A stretch of DNA of 64,000 bases, taken from Pseudoduganella dura. GTDB lineage: Bacteria; Pseudomonadota; Gammaproteobacteria; Burkholderiales; Burkholderiaceae_D. Where the stretch lies: contig NZ_WNWM01000002.1 in the NCBI RefSeq assembly GCF_009727155.1, positions 1,612,001 to 1,676,000 on the forward strand, written 5' to 3'. The notes below the pieces were generated by a model. The model saw nothing but the letters and a program-made list of their open reading frames with translations, was not told where the DNA came from and made no database searches. The position numbers and the translations under genes are program-made. Shown piece by piece: positions 43,403 to 55,733 of the stretch; position 1 is the first letter of the stretch, and each line of letters starts with the position of its first letter.

Positions 43403-46400
43403 ATGAACTTCCCGCGCTTCTTCGTCGACAGGCCGATCTTTGCCGTGGTGCTGTCGGTGATCGTGTTCGTCGCCGGCCTGCTCTCGATCCTGAACCTGCC
43501 GGTTTCCGAATACCCGAACGTCGTGCCGCCTTCGGTGGTGGTGCGTGCCCAGTACCCGGGCGCCAATCCGAAAGTGATTGCCGAAACCGTGGCCACGCCG
43601 CTAGAGCAGGAGATCAACGGCGTCGAGAACATGCTTTACATGTCGTCGCAAAACACGTCGGACGGCGCGCTCAAGCTCACCGTCACCTTCCGCATCGGCA
43701 CCGATATCGAACAGGCCGAGACGCAGGTGCAGAACCGCGTGCAGCGCGCGCTGCCGCGCCTGCCGGACGAAGTGCGCCAGATCGGCGTGACAGCGGCGAA
43801 GACGTCGCCCAACCTGACCATGCTGGTGCACCTAGTATCGCCGGGCGGCGAATACGACGACCTGTACCTGCGCAACTACGCCGTGTTGAACGTGAAGGAC
43901 CGGCTGGCGCGCATTGGCGGCATGGGCGACGTCAACCTGCTCGGCTCGGGAGAGTATGCGATGCGTATCTGGCTCGACCCGCAAAAGGTGGCCGCGCGCA
44001 ACCTTACGGCCGGCGACGTGGTGACGGCGATCCGCGAGCAGAACCTGCAGGTGGCGGCCGGCGCGATCGGCGCAGCGCCCTCGCGCGACAGCCAGTTCCA
44101 GCTCACCATGAACACGCGCGGGCGCCTGAAAACCGAGGAAGACTTCGGCCGCATCATCGTGCGCACCAATACCGACGGCGCCACCACGCGCCTGAAGGAC
44201 ATCGCCCGCATCGAACTGGGCAGCGGCTCCTATGCGCTGCGCGCCCTGCTCGACAACAAGCCGGCGGTGGCAATGGGCATCTTTTCGCTGCCCGGCGCGA
44301 ACGACCTGCAGTTATCGAGCGATGTGCGTGCCACGATGGATGAACTGGCAAGGGATTTCCCCAAAGGCGTGGAGTACCGCATCGCCTACGACCCCACGAT
44401 GTTCGTCCGTGATTCGATCCGGGCCGTGATCGGCACACTGCTCGAAGCAATCGCCCTGGTGGTGATCGTGGTGATCGTGTTCCTGCAGACCTGGCGCGCC
44501 TCGGTCATTCCGCTCCTGGCGGTACCGGTATCAATCGTGGGCACCTTCGCCGTGATGCTCGGCCTGGGCTTCTCGATCAACACACTGACCCTGTTCGGCC
44601 TCGTGCTGGCGATCGGCATCGTGGTGGACGATGCCATCGTGGTGGTGGAAAACGTGGAGCGCAACATCGGTGCGGGCCTGTCGCCGCGCAATGCAACGAT
44701 CCAGGCAATGAAGGAAGTCTCCGGCCCGATCGTCGCCATTGCACTCGTGCTGTGCGCCGTGTTCGTGCCGATTGCGTTCGTGGCAGGGTTGACCGGCCAG
44801 TTCTACCGCCAGTTCGCGCTGACGATCGCCATCTCCACGGTGATCTCGGCGTTCTGTTCGCTGACGCTGGCGCCGGCGCTGTCGGCCGCCCTGCTGCGCC
44901 CGCACCACGCGCCGCCCGACCTGCTCACACGCTGGATGGATCGGCTGTTCGGGCGCTTTTTCCGCTGGTTCAACCGGGTATTCGGCCGCGTCTCGCACCG
45001 TTACGAGGCCGGCGTGAAGGGCGTGCTGCACCGCAAGTCCGCTTCGCTCGGCGTGTACGCGGTGCTCGTTGCCGGCGCCGTGGTGATGTTCCAGGTGGTG
45101 CCGGCCGGGTTCGTGCCATCGCAGGACAAGGGTTACCTGGTCGGCTTTGCCCAGTTGCCGGAAGCCGCCTCGCTCGACCGCACCGAGGCCGTGATCCGGC
45201 GATTGGCCGATACGGCGCTCGGCGTGCCGGGTGCCCGCAATACCGTGGCTTTTCCCGGCCTGTCGGTCAACGACCTGACCAACGCACCCAACTCCGGCAT
45301 CACGTTCGTGGGCGAACTGGCACCGGAAACACGCAACAGCGAGGAGACGAGCGGCCCCGGCATCGCGGCTGGGATCAACCGGCGCGCCGGCGCGATCCAG
45401 GATGCGTTCATCATGGTGTTCCCGCCGCCGCCGGTGAATGGCCTGGGCACGATCGGCGGCCTGAAGATGATGGTGGAAGACCGCGCCAATCTGGGCTACG
45501 ATGCGCTGTACCACGCTACCCAGGCGCTGGTCGACAGGGCACGCGCGGCCCCCGAGTTGGCCAGCGTGTTTTCCGGCTACCAGATCAACGTGCCGCAGCT
45601 GTACGCCGACATCGACATCACCCGTGCCCGCCAGCTCGGCGTGCCGCTGCCCGCCATCTACCAGGCGCTGCAGGTGAACCTCGGCTCCTACTATGTGAAC
45701 GACTTCAACGGGTTCGGCCGCACGTTCCAGGTGCGGGTGCAGGCCGATGCGCGATTCCGCTCGCAGGTGGGCCAGATCGACCAGATCAAGGTGCGCAGCG
45801 ACAGCGGCGGAATGGTGCCCCTTTCCTCGCTGGTGCGCATCAGCGACACCTATGGACCGGACCGCGTGCAGCGCTACAACAACTACACGGCGGCCGACCT
45901 CAACGCCGCGCCGGCGCCGGGCTACTCTTCCGGCCAGGCGCAGGCCGCGCTCGAACGGCTGGCGCGCGACAGGCTGCCGAAGGGTATGGGCTTCGAGTGG
46001 ACCGAGCTGACCTATCAGAATATCCTGTCCGGCAATACGCTGCTGTACGTGTTCCCTCTGTGCGTGCTGCTGGTGTTCCTGGTGCTCGCCGCGCAATACG
46101 AAAGCTGGACCCTGCCCCTTGCCGTGATCCTGATCGTGCCGATGTCGATCCTGTGCGCGCTGGCCGGCGTGAAGATAACGGGCGGCGACCGCAACATCTT
46201 CACGCAGATCGCGCTGTTCGTGCTGGTAGGGCTGGCATCGAAGAACGCGATCCTGATCGTGGAATTCGCGCGCGAGCTGGAAGAGCACGGTCGCGGCGTG
46301 GCGGCGGCGGCCATGGAAGCATGCCGGTTGCGCCTGCGGCCGATCCTGATGACGTCGATCGCCTTCATCATGGGAGTGCTGCCTCTGGTGTTCTCGCACG

Positions 46401-46573
46401 GCGCCGGTGCCGAAATGCGCCACGCGATGGGCGTTGCCGTGTTTGCCGGCATGCTGGGCGTGACGCTCTTCGGCCTGTTCCTCACACCGCTTTTCTATGT
46501 ACTGCTGCGCACGTTCGCCCTGCGACTGGCCGCGCGTCGCGCGGCTCATGCGGGCGCTGAAGTGGAGATTTGA
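43403..46573 (+). CDS. RND efflux transporter, HAE1 (AcrB/MexF-like)
   Basis: This 1056-residue inner-membrane proton antiporter starts MNFPRFFVDRPIFAVVLSVIVFVAGLLSILNLPVSEYP, as all AcrB-type pumps do. The proton-relay Asp pair is in GLVLAIGIVVDDAIVVVENVERN, and the Lys is in LVGLASKNAILIVEFA. Both halves with large periplasmic loops are complete. GAAAGGA precedes the ATG. No membrane-fusion (AcrA) or outer-membrane (TolC) gene is adjacent, unlike most HAE1 pumps, so it must borrow partners from elsewhere. The tetR gene 46 bp downstream and the shared 15-mer at both ends suggest TetR control. Confidence 0.95.
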   Translation: MNFPRFFVDRPIFAVVLSVIVFVAGLLSILNLPVSEYPNVVPPSVVVRAQYPGANPKVIAETVATPLEQEINGVENMLYMSSQNTSDGALKLTVTFRIGTDIEQAETQVQNRVQRALPRLPDEVRQIGVTAAKTSPNLTMLVHLVSPGGEYDDLYLRNYAVLNVKDRLARIGGMGDVNLLGSGEYAMRIWLDPQKVAARNLTAGDVVTAIREQNLQVAAGAIGAAPSRDSQFQLTMNTRGRLKTEEDFGRIIVRTNTDGATTRLKDIARIELGSGSYALRALLDNKPAVAMGIFSLPGANDLQLSSDVRATMDELARDFPKGVEYRIAYDPTMFVRDSIRAVIGTLLEAIALVVIVVIVFLQTWRASVIPLLAVPVSIVGTFAVMLGLGFSINTLTLFGLVLAIGIVVDDAIVVVENVERNIGAGLSPRNATIQAMKEVSGPIVAIALVLCAVFVPIAFVAGLTGQFYRQFALTIAISTVISAFCSLTLAPALSAALLRPHHAPPDLLTRWMDRLFGRFFRWFNRVFGRVSHRYEAGVKGVLHRKSASLGVYAVLVAGAVVMFQVVPAGFVPSQDKGYLVGFAQLPEAASLDRTEAVIRRLADTALGVPGARNTVAFPGLSVNDLTNAPNSGITFVGELAPETRNSEETSGPGIAAGINRRAGAIQDAFIMVFPPPPVNGLGTIGGLKMMVEDRANLGYDALYHATQALVDRARAAPELASVFSGYQINVPQLYADIDITRARQLGVPLPAIYQALQVNLGSYYVNDFNGFGRTFQVRVQADARFRSQVGQIDQIKVRSDSGGMVPLSSLVRISDTYGPDRVQRYNNYTAADLNAAPAPGYSSGQAQAALERLARDRLPKGMGFEWTELTYQNILSGNTLLYVFPLCVLLVFLVLAAQYESWTLPLAVILIVPMSILCALAGVKITGGDRNIFTQIALFVLVGLASKNAILIVEFARELEEHGRGVAAAAMEACRLRLRPILMTSIAFIMGVLPLVFSHGAGAEMRHAMGVAVFAGMLGVTLFGLFLTPLFYVLLRTFALRLAARRAAHAGAEVEI

Positions 46574-46584
46574 TTAGAATGCAC

Positions 46585-46599
46585 TCAACATCCAAATTA
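46585..46599 (-). promoter_or_regulatory. Operator candidate before tetR (inverse of the 42456 site)
   Basis: TCAACATCCAAATTA is the exact reverse complement of the 15-mer at 42456-42470. TTAGAAT at 46574-46580 repeats the ATTCTAA element of the first site. It lies 21 bp before the tetR start codon, suiting autoregulation. Confidence 0.7.
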
Positions 46600-46619
46600 T
46601 CGCAACGGAGGACAGGAAC

Positions 46620-47201
46620 ATGAGGAAATCACGCGCCGAAGCGGCCGTCACACGCGAACGCATCGTCGAAGCGGCATCGGCAACCTTCCGCCGCCAGGGC
46701 ATCGCCGCCACCGGACTGGCCGACCTGATGGCCGGCGCCGGGCTGACACACGGCGGTTTCTACAAACATTTCGCGTCCAAGGAACAGGTGGTCGCCGAGG
46801 CCGGCGCGCGCGCCATTGAACAAACGAGCGAGACCATCGGCGCCGCCATGGCGCAGGCGACGGCAAAGGGCGACGTGCCGCTGCGGCGCGCCATCGACAC
46901 CTATCTGACCACGCAGCACCGCGATCATCCGGAAACCGGTTGCGCCTTCGCCGCGCTGGGTCCGGAACTGGCGCGCGAAGGCGAAGCCGTGCGGGTCGCG
47001 GCAGGTACCGGCATGGAACGCCTGATCGAGGTATTCGGCCAGGGGGCCAGCCGTGCCGATGCCGTGGTGGCGCTGTCGGCCATGGTGGGCGCGATGACGC
47101 TGGCACGGCTGGCGCCGACCGAGGCGGCATCCGCGCAGATCCTGGACCTGGTGCGCGCGCATTTGCTGGCGCACCTGACCTCCGGCGATGACGCTTCCTG
47201 A
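46620..47201 (+). CDS. TetR/AcrR-family regulator
   Basis: This 193-residue repressor has an N-terminal helix-turn-helix: VTRERIVEAASATFRRQGIAATGLADLMAGAGLTHGGFYKHFASKEQVVAEAGARA. The C-terminal ligand-binding region (TYLTTQHRDHPETGCAFAALGPELAREGEAVRVAAGTGMERLIEVFGQG) is typical of the TetR_C_33-like subgroup. CGGAGGACAGGA precedes the ATG. It likely represses nmrA-RND and itself through the paired 15-mer sites. The end overlaps the following AraC gene by 14 bp. Confidence 0.9.
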   Translation: MRKSRAEAAVTRERIVEAASATFRRQGIAATGLADLMAGAGLTHGGFYKHFASKEQVVAEAGARAIEQTSETIGAAMAQATAKGDVPLRRAIDTYLTTQHRDHPETGCAFAALGPELAREGEAVRVAAGTGMERLIEVFGQGASRADAVVALSAMVGAMTLARLAPTEAASAQILDLVRAHLLAHLTSGDDAS

Positions 47202-48063
47202 AACCGGCCACGGCCGCGGCGCGCTGCGCACGCGCAGCCTGCACAGCGGCGACTACGCCATCACGCGCCTCACGCAGCATGGCGGCGCCCATGTGGAACT
47301 GGTGCAGGAGCAGCCCGGCGACGCCTATATCCTGATGGTGAAACTGCGCCCGCCGCACAGCTTCGAGCTGTTCGTCGGCGGCGAGCCGCGCCTGCGCGTA
47401 CGGGAGCAGGCGGGCCAACCCGGCAGCCTGTGCCTGGTGCCGCGCGAAGCAGGCGTGCGCCTGGCGCTCGATGCGCCATTCGACATGGTGCAGTTCGACT
47501 TTCCACAGCGCGCGCTGGAGGAATGGGCGGCGGCACACGGCATGCCGGCACCGAGCCCGCTGCGCCTTCCTCCGCCCGGCACCTGCGATCCCGCGGTCGC
47601 CGCCCTGGCCGGCGCCCTGCTGCCGGCCCTCGAAAAGCCGGCGCGGGTTTCGCCGCTGTTCGTCTCGCACGCCACCCAGGCACTGGCGGCGCACCTGCTG
47701 CATACCTATGGCGGCCGGGCCGTGGCGGTCGGGCGTGGCGGGCTGGCGCCGTGGCAGGAACAGCGCGCCAAGGAAAAGTTGCGCGCGCATGCCGATGGCC
47801 ATGTCCGGATCGCCGACGTGGCGGCGGAATGCCGCCTGTCGCCAGGCCATTTCGCCACGGCCTTCAAGCGCAGCACCGGCTGTTCGCCCACGGCGTGGCT
47901 GGCCAGCCAGCGCATCGACAACGCGCGGGCGCTGCTCAGGCGCCACGACCTTTCGCTGTCCGAAATCGCCAGGGCCGCGGGCTTTTCCGACCAGGCGCAT
48001 TTCACGCGCGCGTTCGCGCGGGTGGTCGGCATGCCGCCGGGCGCGTGGCGGCGGCAGCTTTGA
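47188..48063 (+). CDS. AraC-family regulator
   Basis: This 291-residue protein has an N-terminal cupin-like effector region (VELVQEQPGDAYILMVKLRPPHSFELFVGGEPRLRVREQAGQPGSLCLVPREAG). The C-terminal double helix-turn-helix reads HVRIADVAAECRLSPGHFATAFKRSTGCSPTAWLASQRIDNARALLRRHDLSLSEIARAAGFSDQAHFTRAFARVVGMPPGAWRRQL. All AraC signature positions (A-x-x-x-G-F-x-x-x-x-x-F-x-R-x-F) are kept. Overlap with tetR shows it is part of the nmrA-RND-tetR transcription unit. Targets and inducer are unknown. Confidence 0.9.
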   Translation: MTLPETGHGRGALRTRSLHSGDYAITRLTQHGGAHVELVQEQPGDAYILMVKLRPPHSFELFVGGEPRLRVREQAGQPGSLCLVPREAGVRLALDAPFDMVQFDFPQRALEEWAAAHGMPAPSPLRLPPPGTCDPAVAALAGALLPALEKPARVSPLFVSHATQALAAHLLHTYGGRAVAVGRGGLAPWQEQRAKEKLRAHADGHVRIADVAAECRLSPGHFATAFKRSTGCSPTAWLASQRIDNARALLRRHDLSLSEIARAAGFSDQAHFTRAFARVVGMPPGAWRRQL

Positions 48064-48069
48064 ACCGGC

Positions 48070-48097
48070 CACCAGTCTATCTATCGATAGGCTGGTG
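48070..48097. promoter_or_regulatory. 28-bp palindromic operator before the second tetR gene
   Basis: Outer arms CACCAG and CTGGTG and inner arms CTATC and GATAG form a 28-bp inverted repeat with four mismatched positions. It contains TATCTATCG, also found at 49427-49448 before the glutathione transferase gene. It lies 38 bp before the tetR start. Confidence 0.75.
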
Positions 48098-48134
48098 TAC
48101 ACTTGCATCTCCGATCATCCACGAAGACATCACG

Positions 48135-48704
48135 ATGCGCACCCAGGCCGATACCCGCGAACAGATCATGGTTGCCGCCCGCAGGATGGTGCAGGCGCGC
48201 GGCTACAACGCGCTCAGCTTCCGGGACCTGGCCGGCAGTGTCGGCATCAAGAGCGCCAGCGTGCACTACCACTTCCCCACCAAGGGCGACCTGGGCGCCG
48301 CGCTGGCACAGCGCTATACCGAGGATGGCGTGGCATACCTGGATGCCCTGGCGGGCGAAGGGCTCGACTACCGCGCATGCCTGGCCCGCTACGTGGCGGT
48401 GTTCCGACGCGCGCTGGAAGACGGCAACCGCATGTGCCTGTGCGGCATCATGGCAGCGGAGAATGAAGATTTGCCGGAAGCGGTGCGCGCCGAAGTGGCG
48501 GCCTTCACGAATGCCAACGTGGCATGGCTGTCCACGCTGGCGGCCGAACGGCGGCCCGGTACATCGCCCGAACTGGCGCGCGCCCGCGGCGCAGCCATCT
48601 ACGCCGCCGTGGCGGGTGCCCAGCTGGTGGCGCGCGGACGGAGCGATATCGCCGTCTACGACGCCATCATGGGGGCATTCGCCGACACGGGGCTGTTCGA
48701 CTGA
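48135..48704 (+). CDS. TetR/AcrR-family regulator, near GST gene
   Basis: This 189-residue repressor has the helix-turn-helix TREQIMVAARRMVQARGYNALSFRDLAGSVGIKSASVHYHFPTKGDLGAALAQRY. The ligand domain (YVAVFRRALEDGNRMCLCGIMAAENEDLPEAVRAEVAAFTNANVAWLSTLAAE) has a Cys pair, C-L-C, that could react with electrophiles. Such regulators (AcuR- or NemR-like) often control detoxifying genes. The neighbouring convergent gene is a glutathione transferase whose promoter shares its palindromic site. The ATG at 48135 has only a weak GACATCACG leader. Confidence 0.9.
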   Translation: MRTQADTREQIMVAARRMVQARGYNALSFRDLAGSVGIKSASVHYHFPTKGDLGAALAQRYTEDGVAYLDALAGEGLDYRACLARYVAVFRRALEDGNRMCLCGIMAAENEDLPEAVRAEVAAFTNANVAWLSTLAAERRPGTSPELARARGAAIYAAVAGAQLVARGRSDIAVYDAIMGAFADTGLFD

Positions 48705-48725
48705 TTACCGCTGGCCTGGGAGAAG

Positions 48726-49412
48726 CTAAAATCCCAGGCGCCGCAGGTCTTCCGGCAGCATCTGCTGCCCGCCGCGCCCTTTCACGCTCGGCAAATCGGA
48801 CACGCGCCCCAGCCATTCGTGCAGCGCATCGAGCTCCGGCGGCACCGCGATGCCCGCGGCACCGGCGAACCAGATCCCGGCCAGCAGCGTGATATCGGCC
48901 ATCGAGAAACGTTCGCCCGCCACCCAGGGGGCGGCACGCAGCACGTCATTGAAGTAACGCAGGCCCTCGGCCGCACGGCGTCCCTCGCGCTCGCCCCACT
49001 CGGCGCGGCCCGCCCAATCCTGGCTCTTGAACGCCTGCAGCGCATTGCCCAACCCCGGGGTGGCGTGGTGAAAATAGTGGCCGACCGGGTCCAGCACCTC
49101 GCTCTCGGCGCGCCGCTGCATCATGTGGATCAGGCCCTTCTCGCGCGGCGTGCGGCCGGTAAGCACCGGGTTGCCATCGAGATTGTCGAGGTATTCGGTA
49201 ATCGCGGTGCACTCCGACAGCAGAGTGCCATCGTCCAGTTCCAGCACGGGCAGTACACCGAGCGGATTCTTCGCCAGAAATGGCCCGGCCTTGTGCTCCG
49301 CGCCGATCAGGTCGACATCGACATATGCGACATCCCTGGCAAGCCGCTTTTCAGCGAGCACGATGTGGATGCGGGCGGGGTTGGGAAAGCCGGGGCGTTG
49401 GTACAGTTTCAT
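48726..49412 (-). CDS. Glutathione S-transferase
   Basis: This 228-residue protein has the thioredoxin-like GST N-domain: MKLYQRPGFPNPARIHIVLAEKRLARDVAYVDVDLIGAEHKAGPFLAKNPLGVLPVLELDDGTLLSECTAITEYLDNL. The cis-Pro of VLPVLEL and the glutathione-binding S-E-C-T-A-I are present. The helical C-domain has the N-cap motif FSMADITLLAGIWFA. It conjugates or handles glutathione with electrophiles; the substrate is unknown. TAGGAG precedes the ATG. A perfect 9-bp-arm inverted repeat lies 15-36 bp upstream of the start, suggesting control by the TetR encoded next to it. Confidence 0.93.
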   Translation of the reverse strand: MKLYQRPGFPNPARIHIVLAEKRLARDVAYVDVDLIGAEHKAGPFLAKNPLGVLPVLELDDGTLLSECTAITEYLDNLDGNPVLTGRTPREKGLIHMMQRRAESEVLDPVGHYFHHATPGLGNALQAFKSQDWAGRAEWGEREGRRAAEGLRYFNDVLRAAPWVAGERFSMADITLLAGIWFAGAAGIAVPPELDALHEWLGRVSDLPSVKGRGGQQMLPEDLRRLGF

Positions 49413-49426
49413 TGGAACTCCTAGGT

Positions 49427-49448
49427 TTATCTATCGGTAGATAGATAA
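49427..49448. promoter_or_regulatory. TetR operator candidate before the GST gene
   Basis: TTATCTATC and GATAGATAA are perfect 9-bp arms around a GGTA spacer. The TATCTATCG-TAG portion matches the palindrome at 48070-48097 in front of the neighbouring tetR gene. Confidence 0.75.
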
Positions 49449-49689
49449 TAAGTTTGGGCGTTTTGGAGCGTCAATGAATAGCGGCTTGGGGTGTGCGCGG
49501 GCCGGAAACCGGGGCAAAGGGGCGTCGATCCATGCAAATCCCCGCAATCGCCTGGCTGCTGCCGAGCTGCGAGGTTCACGCGGCTTCTCTGGAGGGCGCG
49601 CCTCGAAGATGGGTGATTGATGCACCACCGTAGTGGGTGTAAGCTGAAGCCTGGCAGCCGATGAGCTTGCAATGCGCGAAGGATCGACC

Positions 49690-50136
49690 ATGAAGCTGGT
49701 TCAATGCACGTCCACCGGACAAGATGGCTGGCTCGGCCTCCGACAGGCACTCTGGCCCGAAGGAGTGCCGGCCGAGCACATCGCGGAGATGCAGTTTTTC
49801 CTCGATCACCCTGGCAGGTTCTTCCAGCTCGTGGCGTATGAAGGCGATAATCAGCCGGCTGGCTTTGTCGAAGCAGCGTTGCGCGGTGACTACGTGAATG
49901 GCACTGACAGCTCGCTCGTCGCTTTCCTCGAGGGGCTCTATGTCGCCCCGGGGTACCGCCGCATGGGCATCGGCACACTGCTGATCGCCGCCGTCATCGC
50001 ATGGGCCAAGGCCTGCCACTGCACCGAGCTCGCTTCGGATGCGCTGCTGGACAACGAAGGCAGCCAGGCCATGCACCGCGCCCTCGGATTCACGGAAACG
50101 GAACGCGTGGTGTTCTTCCGCAAGCTGATTCCATAG
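49690..50136 (+). CDS. AAC(6')-like GNAT acetyltransferase
   Basis: This 148-residue protein closely follows the aminoglycoside 6'-N-acetyltransferase type I pattern. WLGLRQALWPEG is the conserved substrate-side motif, YVNGTDSSLVAFLEGLYVAPGYRRMGIGTLLIAAVIAWAKA holds the acetyl-CoA R-R-M-G-I-G loop, and CTELASDALLDNEGSQAMHRALGFTETERVVFFRK is the hallmark C-terminal AAC(6') sequence. Whether it confers aminoglycoside resistance is unknown; many chromosomal homologues act on other amines. AAGGA lies seven bases before ATG 49690. It stands alone, with no mobile-element signs near it. Confidence 0.87.
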   Translation: MKLVQCTSTGQDGWLGLRQALWPEGVPAEHIAEMQFFLDHPGRFFQLVAYEGDNQPAGFVEAALRGDYVNGTDSSLVAFLEGLYVAPGYRRMGIGTLLIAAVIAWAKACHCTELASDALLDNEGSQAMHRALGFTETERVVFFRKLIP

Positions 50137-50240
50137 CCTCGTCGCAGACGGGCTTGTGCGCGTCTTTCGACGACGCAGGATCGCTCCGACAGCATGTCCA
50201 AATGTACGCGCGATTGTCAGATCGCCGACGCTCGAGCACT

Positions 50241-50283
50241 GGTGTCAGACACTTTTTTCTAAAGGAAAAAGGTGTCTGACACC
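50241..50283. repeat. Palindromic repeat, GGTGTCAGACAC type
   Basis: GTGTCAGACAC plus a T-run (50241 on) is mirrored by an A-run plus GTGTCTGACACC (to 50283), with a TAAAG loop. The T-run and hairpin could also end transcription of the acetyltransferase gene. Confidence 0.88.
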
Positions 50284-50313
50284 GGTTTTCCCGTGCGTTT
50301 CGACTCTCCAAAG

Positions 50314-50363
50314 CAAAAACCCCCCGACCAGGCTCACGATTCATCGTGAGCGGACGGGGGTTT
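50314..50363 (-). terminator. Second rrn-type terminator (remnant copy)
   Basis: On the minus strand a CCCCCGTCC...GGTCGGGGGG stem with inner CTCACGAT/ATCGTGAG hairpin is followed by TTTTTGC. It resembles the terminator at 50532 and follows a 5S fragment in the same orientation. Confidence 0.75.
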
Positions 50364-50375
50364 CTCTATATAACA

Positions 50376-50410
50376 GCCTGATTGAACCCACTTTCACACT
50401 GGTTGCAGCA
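50376..50410 (-). pseudogene. Truncated 5S rRNA 3'-end remnant
   Basis: The 35 bp ending TTTCACACTGGTTGCAGCA match the 3' end of the real 5S gene (50603-50637) except for a few bases. The match continues outward through the flanking TTTCTCTATATAACA and G-run. The rest of the 5S gene is absent. It is a remnant of a 5S-plus-terminator duplication. Confidence 0.8.
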
Positions 50411-50531
50411 GCGAAGCCCGGCAATGCTGGGCTGAGCAATCGGCGCGATTAATCAGCAATGCCCGGCGGAGCACAAAAACCATGGACAGCGAGCCCAGTC
50501 CGCAGCGTCCTGCTGAAGCAGCGCCCCAAAG

Positions 50532-50590
50532 CAAAAAACCCCCATCTGCACTGAACGCGATCTTGAGCGCGTTCAGGCTGATGGGGGTTT
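50532..50590 (-). terminator. Intrinsic terminator of the rRNA operon
   Basis: Transcribed from the right, AAACCCCCATCAGCCTGAACGCGC forms a long hairpin with its complement GCGTTCAGTGCAGATGGGGGTT and ends in TTTTTTGC. It begins 12 bp after the 5S 3' end. Confidence 0.9.
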
Positions 50591-50602
50591 CTCTATATAA
50601 CA

Positions 50603-50717
50603 GCCTGACGATAACCTACTTTCACACTGGTTGCAGCACTATCATCGGCGCAAAGTCGTTTCACGGTCCTGTTCGGGATGGGAAGGGGTGGGACCGACTT
50701 GCTATGGTCATCAGGCA
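50603..50717 (-). rRNA. rrf: 5S ribosomal RNA
   Basis: The minus strand reads GCCTGATGACCATAGCAAGT at its 5' end. It continues through the conserved CCCAUCCCGAAC loop to GUAGGUUAUCGUCAGGC, with the terminal stem GCCTGA/TCAGGC. Its length is about 115 nt. It is the last gene of the rrn operon. Confidence 0.95.
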
Positions 50718-50834
50718 TGACTTGTACGTAGCGTCGCTCCCTGTCGGGCAGCGCAGCTACTAATCTGGAAGAAGTAAAGTTAGGGTAATTCAAGCTGCAT
50801 CGTCAAACACAGGCAAATGCTCCATAACCGTCAA

Positions 50835-53724
<2,890 letters not shown>

Positions 53725-53830
53725 TTGACGGCTATCGGTATCAAGCATTTACTACTGTGTTTTGATGAGCTTTATTACTACCCTGAACATGCGATGTCTC
53801 GCACGTTCAATAAAACTTTACTTCTTCCAG

Positions 53831-53844
53831 ATTGTTAAAGAACG
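53831..53844 (-). promoter_or_regulatory. boxA antitermination site before 23S rRNA
   Basis: The minus strand reads GTTCTTTAACAATC, matching the boxA consensus of rrn spacers where Nus factors assemble. Confidence 0.75.
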
Positions 53845-53922
53845 AAACAGCAGTAGTCTCTAAAAGACTAAACATAAAAGTGAACTCGTCACGCTTACGT
53901 TTAATATTTTGAGTAGATGCGT

Positions 53923-53998
53923 TGGTGGAGGATGACGGGATCGAACCGACGACCCCCTGCTTGCAAAGCAGGTGCTCTCCCAGCTGAGCTAATCCCCC
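53923..53998 (-). tRNA. tRNA-Ala (anticodon TGC)
   Basis: The 76-nt minus-strand sequence begins GGGGGATTAGCTCAGCTGGG and has the anticodon loop TTTGCAA (TGC). It carries GGTTCGATCCC in the T-arm and ends with an encoded CCA. It sits in the 16S-23S spacer with tRNA-Ile. Confidence 0.97.
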
Positions 53999-54022
53999 AG
54001 GGATTTTCTTGTGCCTGATACG

Positions 54023-54099
54023 TGGTGGGTCTGGTTGGGCTCGAACCAACGACCCCCGCGTTATCAACACGGTGCTCTAACCAGCTGAGCTACAGACCC
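54023..54099 (-). tRNA. tRNA-Ile (anticodon GAT)
   Basis: The 77-nt minus-strand sequence begins GGGTCTGTAGCTCAGCTGGT and has the anticodon loop TTGATAA (GAT). It carries GGTTCGAGCCC in the T-arm and an encoded CCA. It is the first tRNA of the spacer. Confidence 0.97.
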
Positions 54100-54199
54100 G
54101 CGCTACAACACGATTGCGGCACTACTGTTTCTTCTTCATTCGACAGTCGATAAGTGTGGACGTTTGATGAGCAAGGATTCCGAAGAATCGTGCCTACTC

Positions 54200-55733
<1,534 letters not shown>

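Larger units (their letters stand above)
50137..50602. other. 466-bp region between aac-like gene and 5S rRNA
   Basis: It contains no protein gene. From left to right it holds a GGTGTCAGACAC palindrome (50241-50283), a first rrn-type terminator (50314-50363), a 35-bp fragment of the 5S rRNA 3' end (50376-50410), a stretch of about 120 bp without recognised features, and the working rrn terminator (50532-50590). Confidence 0.8.

Noticed and set aside
49427..49978. Minus-strand open frame over the acetyltransferase gene
   Set aside because: Sense strand encodes a complete AAC(6')-like GNAT with ribosome binding site; the antisense frame has no motif.
50314..50410. Second full 5S rRNA gene
   Set aside because: Only 35 bp of the 3' end match; the remaining sequence is unrelated.
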